From RUG14871 sp045539425 (GTDB taxonomy: Bacteria; Bacillota_I; Bacilli_A; Erysipelotrichales; Erysipelotrichaceae): 64,000 bases of DNA. The notes below the pieces were generated by a model. That model searched no databases. It was not told the DNA's origin and was given only the letters and a program-made list of their open reading frames with translations. Of the stretch, positions 59,372-64,000 are shown in pieces. Position 1 is the stretch's first letter; each line of letters begins with the position of its first letter. The stretch is from assembly GCA_045539425.1 (NCBI GenBank), contig JAZQFH010000031.1:124001-188000 (forward strand). Reading direction: 5' to 3'. Position numbers and translations under genes: made by a program.

Positions 59372-60871
59372 ATGCAGGAGAAACGATTCAAAGATCTGAT
59401 CTTCTATGAGATCTATCCGACTTCCTTTCAGGATTCGAATCACGACGGGATCGGGGATCTGAACGGAATTACGGAGCGTCTGGAGGAAATCGCCGAAATG
59501 GGATTTAATGCCATCTGGCTGAATCCGTTTTATGCCTCTCCGTTCCGTGACGGAGGCTATGATGTGTCCGATTTCTTCCACGTGGATGAAAAATTCGGTA
59601 ACAACGACGATTTTGTACACCTGTGCAAAAAAGCGCATGGGCTTGATATCCGGATCATCGTGGATCTGGTTGCCGGACATGCCTCAATTGATAACCCGGA
59701 CTTTCTCAAAAGCGCTTCTGCAGAGCGGAATGAGAACAGTGACCTCTTTATCTGGAACTCATCGGTATGGGATCAGGAGCCGCACTACCGGTTGATTGGA
59801 GGCTGCTTTGAGCGAAATGCCTGCTATCTGGTGAACTTCTTTGCCCATCAGCCGGCTTTCAACTACGGTTTCCATAAAATCGAGTATCCTTCCTGGCAGC
59901 TTTCCTATAAAGATGAAAGAACGTTTTTGGCCAGAGAGTACATGTACCGCGTGATGGATCACTGGCTCACGCTTGGCGCGGACGGGTTCCGTGTGGACAT
60001 GGCGGATTCGCTTGTCAAAAACGATGAAGATAAAACGGCGACGATCGAAGTATGGAAGGACATGTTCGCCAGAATCCGCAAACAATATCCGTCTGTCTTC
60101 TTTGTCTCGGAATGGTCGAATCCGCACCGTGCATTCGAGGCGGGATTTGATGCCGATTTTGTTCTGGACCATTGGGATAATTTCTATCACCGCATGGTCC
60201 GCTCGAACGGTAACACCCGCGGAAAATCGCTCTTTTACGGAGGCGAGCAGAGTGAATTTGTCCTTTGCGATATGAAGGAGCGCTTTGAGACGGCAGAGAA
60301 ATATCATAAGTCTCTGGCACTGATCAGCGGAAACCATGATACACCGCGGATTGCCAACGATCTGGATCATGACAGGCTGAAGCTGTTCTATCTGATGCTT
60401 TTCACGCTTCCCGGTATTCCGTTTGTCCTCTATGGCGATGAGCTGGAGATGAAGAACAGTAATCTTACCAGTAAAGACGGAGGCTATCAGAGAACCGGGA
60501 CGAGAATCCCGATGATCTGGAATAATGAGGAAATAAATCACGGCTTTACGGATTCGGACGCAGTGCCGTATCTGCCGTTTGATAAGGAAAACACGATTTC
60601 CCTGGAAGATGCGAAAAAGGATCCTTCCTCTCTCTATCACTTCATACGTAAGCTGATTCAATTGCGCAAAGAGAATGATGACTTAAAGGAAGAGTCCGTC
60701 AGAATCACGGAAGAAGAGGGTGTCTGGAGGTTTGAGCGGGGAGAGCTGGAACTGATCGTCAACCTGTCTGAAAAAGTAATACCGCTGGATGATAGCGTAC
60801 TGATTTCCTCGAAGGAAAGAGACGATGTTTTAGAGCCTTACAGCGGAGCCTTAATACAAAAACGATCCTGA
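59372..60871 (+). CDS. GH13 alpha-glucosidase/amylase-family enzyme
   Basis: 499 residues. The TIM barrel shows GFRVDMADS (nucleophile Asp), FFVSEWSNP (acid/base Glu) and ISGNHDTPR (third Asp), with a reduced C-terminal beta domain from about 440. It belongs to the oligo-1,6-glucosidase/trehalose-phosphate hydrolase side of GH13 rather than amylases, but the exact linkage cannot be told. GGAGAG lies before the start, within the end of the HAD gene. Cytosolic. Confidence 0.9.
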   Translation: MQEKRFKDLIFYEIYPTSFQDSNHDGIGDLNGITERLEEIAEMGFNAIWLNPFYASPFRDGGYDVSDFFHVDEKFGNNDDFVHLCKKAHGLDIRIIVDLVAGHASIDNPDFLKSASAERNENSDLFIWNSSVWDQEPHYRLIGGCFERNACYLVNFFAHQPAFNYGFHKIEYPSWQLSYKDERTFLAREYMYRVMDHWLTLGADGFRVDMADSLVKNDEDKTATIEVWKDMFARIRKQYPSVFFVSEWSNPHRAFEAGFDADFVLDHWDNFYHRMVRSNGNTRGKSLFYGGEQSEFVLCDMKERFETAEKYHKSLALISGNHDTPRIANDLDHDRLKLFYLMLFTLPGIPFVLYGDELEMKNSNLTSKDGGYQRTGTRIPMIWNNEEINHGFTDSDAVPYLPFDKENTISLEDAKKDPSSLYHFIRKLIQLRKENDDLKEESVRITEEEGVWRFERGELELIVNLSEKVIPLDDSVLISSKERDDVLEPYSGALIQKRS

Positions 60872-60888
60872 ACATATTCATTGATTAT

Positions 60889-60917
60889 AACAGCCGTTCA
60901 ATTACGGCTGTTTTTTC
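60889..60917 (+). terminator. Terminator after the GH13 gene
   Basis: 9-bp stem AACAGCCGT/ACGGCTGTT, loop TCAATT, T-run. Confidence 0.93.
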
Positions 60918-61018
60918 AGATTCTCTTTCTGTTTCACTGAAAAATAAGGTACAATAAATGTAGAGAACGAAATCATTATCATTTCATTCATAACGGGTAA
61001 CACATAGAGGGGAGTTTC

Positions 61019-62401
61019 ATGGTTCAGTTTACGGAAACCTCGGTGCGGGACGGACATCAGTCATTGTTCGCCACCAGAATGACGACACAGGAAGTTGTGG
61101 ATCTTTGCCGTTGTTTTGACCGTGCCAATTATCATGCCATAGAAGTCTGGGGCGGAGCCACGTTCGATGCGTGTCTGCGCTTTTTAAAGGAGGATCCGTG
61201 GGAACGTCTGCGCTTAGTGAGAAGCGTATGCAAGAACACCAAACTGCAGATGCTGTTCCGCGGTCAGAACATTCTCGGCTACCGTCACTATTCGGATGAT
61301 GTGGTCGACATGTTCTGCAAAAAATCCATTGAAAACGGAATTGATATCATCCGTGTGTTTGATGCGCTGAATGATATCCGCAATCTGAAGCAGGCCGTCA
61401 TTTCCACCAACAAATACGGAGGGGAATGCCAGATTGCCTTGTCCTATACCACATCACCTGTTCATACGATTGAGTATTATGTCTCGCTGGCAAAGGAAGT
61501 GGTTGCCTTAGGCGCTTCTTCACTCTGCATCAAGGACATGGCAGGTGTCATGACGCCGCAGGATGCCAGAGCACTCTTTACGGCATTAAAGAAAGAAATC
61601 GATATTCCGCTGGAGCTGCATTCCCACTGCACTGCGGGATTATGCGAGATGACTTACATGGCTGCCATTGAAGCCGGATGCGATATCGTGGATACTTCGC
61701 TCTCTCCGCTCTCCAACGGCACTGCCCAGCCATCCACACAGGCGCTAGCCACCGCTTTAAAAGGGACATCGTACGATCCGAAGCTGAATCTGGAGCCGTT
61801 ACATGAAGCGGAAGATATCATGAGCGGGATCGTGGCGAAATATCTGAAGAACGGTCTATTAAATCCGAAGTCCTTCGAAGTGAATCCGAACATCCTCACT
61901 TACCAGGTACCTGGCGGCATGCTTTCCAATCTGATCAAACAGCTGACGGAACAGAATGCCATGGACCGCTATGAAGAAGTCCTAAAGGAAATTCCGAAGG
62001 TAAGAAAAGACATGGGCTATCCGCCGCTGGTGACACCCATGTCACAGATGGTGGGAACCCAGGCACTTCTGAATGTCCTAAAAGGGGAGCGCTATGTCAT
62101 GTGTGCCAAGGAGATCAAGGATTATCTCCACGGGAAATACGGCAAAACACCGGCTCCCGTAAACGAAGAGATCAAGCGCAAAATCATCGGGGACGATGAA
62201 GTGATTACCTGCCGTCCGGCCGATCTTTTGGCGCCGGAATTTGAAGAACTGAAGAAAAAATACAGTGACATCGCAAAATGCGATGAGGACGTGCTTTCTC
62301 TGGCATTATTTGAAAATGTCGCAAAAGACTTCCTGATGCAGAAGTATCACAAACAGGAAGAAGAAAAAGATGAGATCGTGGAATTTGAGATGCTGATCTA
62401 G
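61019..62401 (+). CDS. oadA: Oxaloacetate decarboxylase alpha subunit (carboxyltransferase), no biotin domain
   Basis: 460 residues. The carboxyltransferase barrel opens with TETSVRDGHQSLFATRM (family: LRDAHQSL), has IKDMAGVMTP with the carbamylated-lysine site, LHSHCTAG (metal His) and the PGGMLSN block, and is followed by the conserved carboxylase domain. The biotinyl domain that usually ends OadA is missing and is supplied by the gene at 62686. It transfers CO2 from oxaloacetate (or another 2-oxo acid) to biotin in the membrane-bound sodium pump. GGGGAG precedes the start. The C terminus EIVEFEMLI is acidic/hydrophobic. Confidence 0.9.
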   Translation: MVQFTETSVRDGHQSLFATRMTTQEVVDLCRCFDRANYHAIEVWGGATFDACLRFLKEDPWERLRLVRSVCKNTKLQMLFRGQNILGYRHYSDDVVDMFCKKSIENGIDIIRVFDALNDIRNLKQAVISTNKYGGECQIALSYTTSPVHTIEYYVSLAKEVVALGASSLCIKDMAGVMTPQDARALFTALKKEIDIPLELHSHCTAGLCEMTYMAAIEAGCDIVDTSLSPLSNGTAQPSTQALATALKGTSYDPKLNLEPLHEAEDIMSGIVAKYLKNGLLNPKSFEVNPNILTYQVPGGMLSNLIKQLTEQNAMDRYEEVLKEIPKVRKDMGYPPLVTPMSQMVGTQALLNVLKGERYVMCAKEIKDYLHGKYGKTPAPVNEEIKRKIIGDDEVITCRPADLLAPEFEELKKKYSDIAKCDEDVLSLALFENVAKDFLMQKYHKQEEEKDEIVEFEMLI

Positions 62402-62414
62402 GAGGAAAAGAGAT

Positions 62415-62684
62415 TTGAATATTCTGGAACTGATGCAAAAATATTCGGGAATCACGGCACTGTGCATCTACATTCCGCTTTTGATCCTGATTCTCCATAT
62501 CCGCCAGCTGGCCCGCTCGAAAAAAGAGATGGACCTGAAGCAGGAAAGTCTGGCGCAAAAGGAGAAGCACCCGCTGGATCCAAACGATGAAAATGCCCTT
62601 GTCGCTGCCTTAATGGCATCCATTGAATGTAATAAAGAATATCATACGGACGTCAGAGTCGTGTCCGTCAGAGAGGTGAAGTAA
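62415..62684 (+). CDS. Decarboxylase gamma-like subunit (OadG-like), TTG start
   Basis: 89 residues. One membrane helix (about 11-28) and a cytosolic tail containing DENALVAALMASI, a pattern seen in OadG subunits that link the alpha subunit to the beta channel. A GGAGG lies nine bases before TTG at 62415, and no ATG fits, so TTG is the likely start. It lies 13 bases after oadA and one base before the biotin carrier gene, in the order typical for the pump. Confidence 0.8.
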   Translation: MNILELMQKYSGITALCIYIPLLILILHIRQLARSKKEMDLKQESLAQKEKHPLDPNDENALVAALMASIECNKEYHTDVRVVSVREVK

Positions 62685-62685
62685 T

Positions 62686-63009
62686 ATGAAAACCTACCGT
62701 GTGAAGGTGAATGGCAAAGTCTATGAAGTGGAAGTGGAAGAAGTAACGTCCGCTTCTGCACCGGAAAAGAAAGAAGAGAAAGAGGAAGTACATGCCTCCC
62801 GTACGATTATCGCACCGATCGGAGGAAAGGTGCTGGAAGTGCAGGTCAAGGAAGGACAGCGCGTCCGCAAGGGACAGACGGTCTGTATCATTGAGGCCAT
62901 GAAACTGGAAAACGAGATCCAGTCCGCCTATGACGGGATCGTTTCCGAGATTCTGATTCAGGAAGGCAGCGAGGTGCAGAACAAGGACGTTCTGATCACG
63001 CTGAAATAG
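62686..63009 (+). CDS. Biotin carboxyl carrier subunit
   Basis: 107 residues. A beta-rich N-terminal segment and a Glu/Lys-rich linker (about 27-40) precede the biotinyl domain with EAMKLEN (biotinylated Lys73, 34 residues from the C terminus). Most relatives have EAMKM; here Met is Leu. It shuttles CO2 from the alpha subunit to the beta subunit. The start is one base after the gamma-like stop, with GAGGTGAAG before it. The biotin ligase gene follows 12 bases later. Confidence 0.93.
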   Translation: MKTYRVKVNGKVYEVEVEEVTSASAPEKKEEKEEVHASRTIIAPIGGKVLEVQVKEGQRVRKGQTVCIIEAMKLENEIQSAYDGIVSEILIQEGSEVQNKDVLITLK

Positions 63010-63021
63010 GAAACGCATAAA

Positions 63022-63732
63022 ATGAAACTTCTCGAGTTTGATACATTAGGCTCAACGAATACCTATCTGAAGGAACATTATGAAGAGCTGGATTCCCTGA
63101 CCATGGTATCTGCCAAAACCCAACTAAAGGGACACGGCAGAAAGGAGCGTGTCTGGGAGAGTGAAAGAGGAAATCTGTACTGCTCGCTTCTTATAAAGGA
63201 TGCATTCTTCTACACTCATTTTGAAGAGATTTCTGTTGTGAGTGCCTACACCGTTTTAAAGGTTTTAGAGAAGCACGGAATTAAGAATCTGTCCGTAAAA
63301 TGGCCGAACGATGTCTATGTGGAAGACCGCAAGATCTGCGGAATCCTATTGGAGGGGGTCTATCAGGAACGCATGGAATGTCTGATCATCGGAATCGGAG
63401 TCAATCTGAACCAGCAGAGATTCCCGCGCTTCTTCCAGAACAAACCGACATCGTACTGTCTGGAGAAGGGGGAATTTACGGATGTCAATGAGTTCCGGGA
63501 TGAACTCTATGAAGCGCTTTGTGCTCATCTTTCGGATATGAAGGAAGGGCACAGCTTCTATCATGACATCCTGCCTTACGACTATCTTGCCGGGAAGGAA
63601 GTTAACGCAAACATCGAAAACCGGAAAGTTCTTGTGAAAGTTCACGGGATCCAGGAGAATTACACCCTCAAAGCGGAATATAACGGAAGAGATTACTTCC
63701 TCCGCAGCGGGGAAATCAGTTTCCATCTATAG
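63022..63732 (+). CDS. birA: Biotin-protein ligase, catalytic form without DNA-binding domain
   Basis: 236 residues. STNTYLKE, the biotinyl-AMP loop GHGRKERVW (usual GRGR) and VKWPNDVYV..KICGILLEG are BirA catalytic blocks; the C-terminal SH3-like domain is present and the N-terminal helix-turn-helix is absent. It attaches biotin to the carrier lysine. Its place inside the decarboxylase operon, between carrier and beta subunit, suggests dedication to this pump. The start has only a weak GGAAACG site and probably depends on upstream translation. Confidence 0.92.
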   Translation: MKLLEFDTLGSTNTYLKEHYEELDSLTMVSAKTQLKGHGRKERVWESERGNLYCSLLIKDAFFYTHFEEISVVSAYTVLKVLEKHGIKNLSVKWPNDVYVEDRKICGILLEGVYQERMECLIIGIGVNLNQQRFPRFFQNKPTSYCLEKGEFTDVNEFRDELYEALCAHLSDMKEGHSFYHDILPYDYLAGKEVNANIENRKVLVKVHGIQENYTLKAEYNGRDYFLRSGEISFHL

Positions 63733-63741
63733 GGGGAGTTT

Positions 63742-64000
63742 ATGAGATTTTTGTACGAGAATCTGCTTCTATTGACCTGGCAGCAGGTTACGATGTGGGT
63801 CATCGGAGGCATATTGATCTATCTGGCAATCAAGAAGGACATGGAACCGTCCCTCTTACTGCCGATCGGCTTCGGCGCGATTCTGGTCAATCTGCCGTTT
63901 TCCGGAGCGGTATCGCAATGGGTCAACGGAGTATTGAAAGAAGGGGCATTGAGCACGCTCTATGAAGCCGGAATTGCCAACGAACTCTTTCCGCTGCTCT
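63742..64000 (+). CDS. oadB: Sodium-pumping decarboxylase beta subunit, N-terminal part (3' end outside window)
   Basis: 86 residues are visible. MRFLYENLLLLTWQQVTMWVIG starts the first membrane helix, and the EPSLLLPIGFGAILVNLP block is the conserved beginning of OadB/GcdB/MmdB. The beta subunit decarboxylates carboxybiotin and exports Na+. GGGGGAG precedes the ATG, nine bases after birA. The gene runs off the window's end. Confidence 0.92.
   Translation, partial: MRFLYENLLLLTWQQVTMWVIGGILIYLAIKKDMEPSLLLPIGFGAILVNLPFSGAVSQWVNGVLKEGALSTLYEAGIANELFPLL

Noticed and set aside
59759..60661. 300-codon open frame on the minus strand
   Set aside because: It lies opposite the GH13 gene, whose catalytic residues are certain.
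1..64000. tRNA or rRNA genes, CRISPR arrays, insertion sequences, prophage
   Set aside because: No cloverleaf-like runs, regularly spaced direct repeats, transposase or integrase genes were seen. Short RNAs without conserved primary sequence could be missed by eye.

Overview
The window is a gene-dense stretch of chromosome from a fermentative, low-to-moderate GC Bacillota, most likely an anaerobic gut- or oral-type member of the Erysipelotrichia. The grounds are strong AGGAGG-type ribosome sites, TTGACA/TATAAT promoters, several PTS sugar transporters with a cre-like site, a split biotin-dependent sodium-pump decarboxylase operon, and butyrate kinase without its usual partner. The genus cannot be fixed from sequence reading alone. 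I see no rRNA, tRNA, insertion sequence, prophage or CRISPR array.

Layout. 1-1.2 kb: the end of aspartate-semialdehyde dehydrogenase, then three overlapping small genes of unknown role. 1.2-14.7 kb: a hydrolytic block with an S9 peptidase, type-B carboxylesterase, GH42 beta-galactosidase, acyltransferase, a NagA-like amidohydrolase overlapping an FAH-family gene, GH36 alpha-galactosidase and GH3 glycosidase. 14.7-20.7 kb: an SDR dehydrogenase divergent from a binding-protein ABC importer (lipoprotein, fused permease, ATPase) and a YesL-like membrane protein. 20.8-30.7 kb: a DeoR-controlled, catabolite-regulated cluster with iron-type alcohol dehydrogenase, transaldolase, a fructose-type PTS split into EIIA, EIIB and EIIC, a class II aldolase, a large RpiB-like isomerase and a GldA-like dehydrogenase. 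The enzyme set fits a PTS-imported sugar or polyol that feeds the erythrose-4-phosphate/transaldolase node, but the substrate is unknown.

30.9-39.7 kb: a UvrA-like paralogue, a galM-galK-alanyl-tRNA-editing operon and an OtnK-type kinase. 39.7-45.8 kb: a LacI-controlled PTS cluster (EIIBC, an uncharacterised TIM-barrel-like protein, RpiB, an AlsE-like epimerase, a LacI-type effector domain without its DNA-binding head, and EIIA). It resembles allose/allulose pathways. 45.8-60.9 kb: mixed single genes, notably a NADAR-DUF6508 protein, a lysophospholipase, a FucI-like protein, CorA, a large STAND NTPase with TPR-like repeats, a gene with a leader that can fold two ways, butyrate kinase, a patatin, a HAD phosphatase and a GH13 glucosidase. 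61-64 kb: the decarboxylase operon (alpha, gamma-like, biotin carrier, biotin ligase, start of beta).

The genes read as a saccharolytic lifestyle: secreted or imported galactosides, glucosides and aminosugars are hydrolysed and phosphorylated by PTS or GalK, then fermented, with sodium-motive decarboxylation and acyl-phosphate kinase steps conserving energy. Gene expression features are compact. Stop codons lie inside terminator hairpins at several genes, and at least three genes have a -10 box six or seven bases from the ATG with no ribosome site, which suggests leaderless mRNAs.
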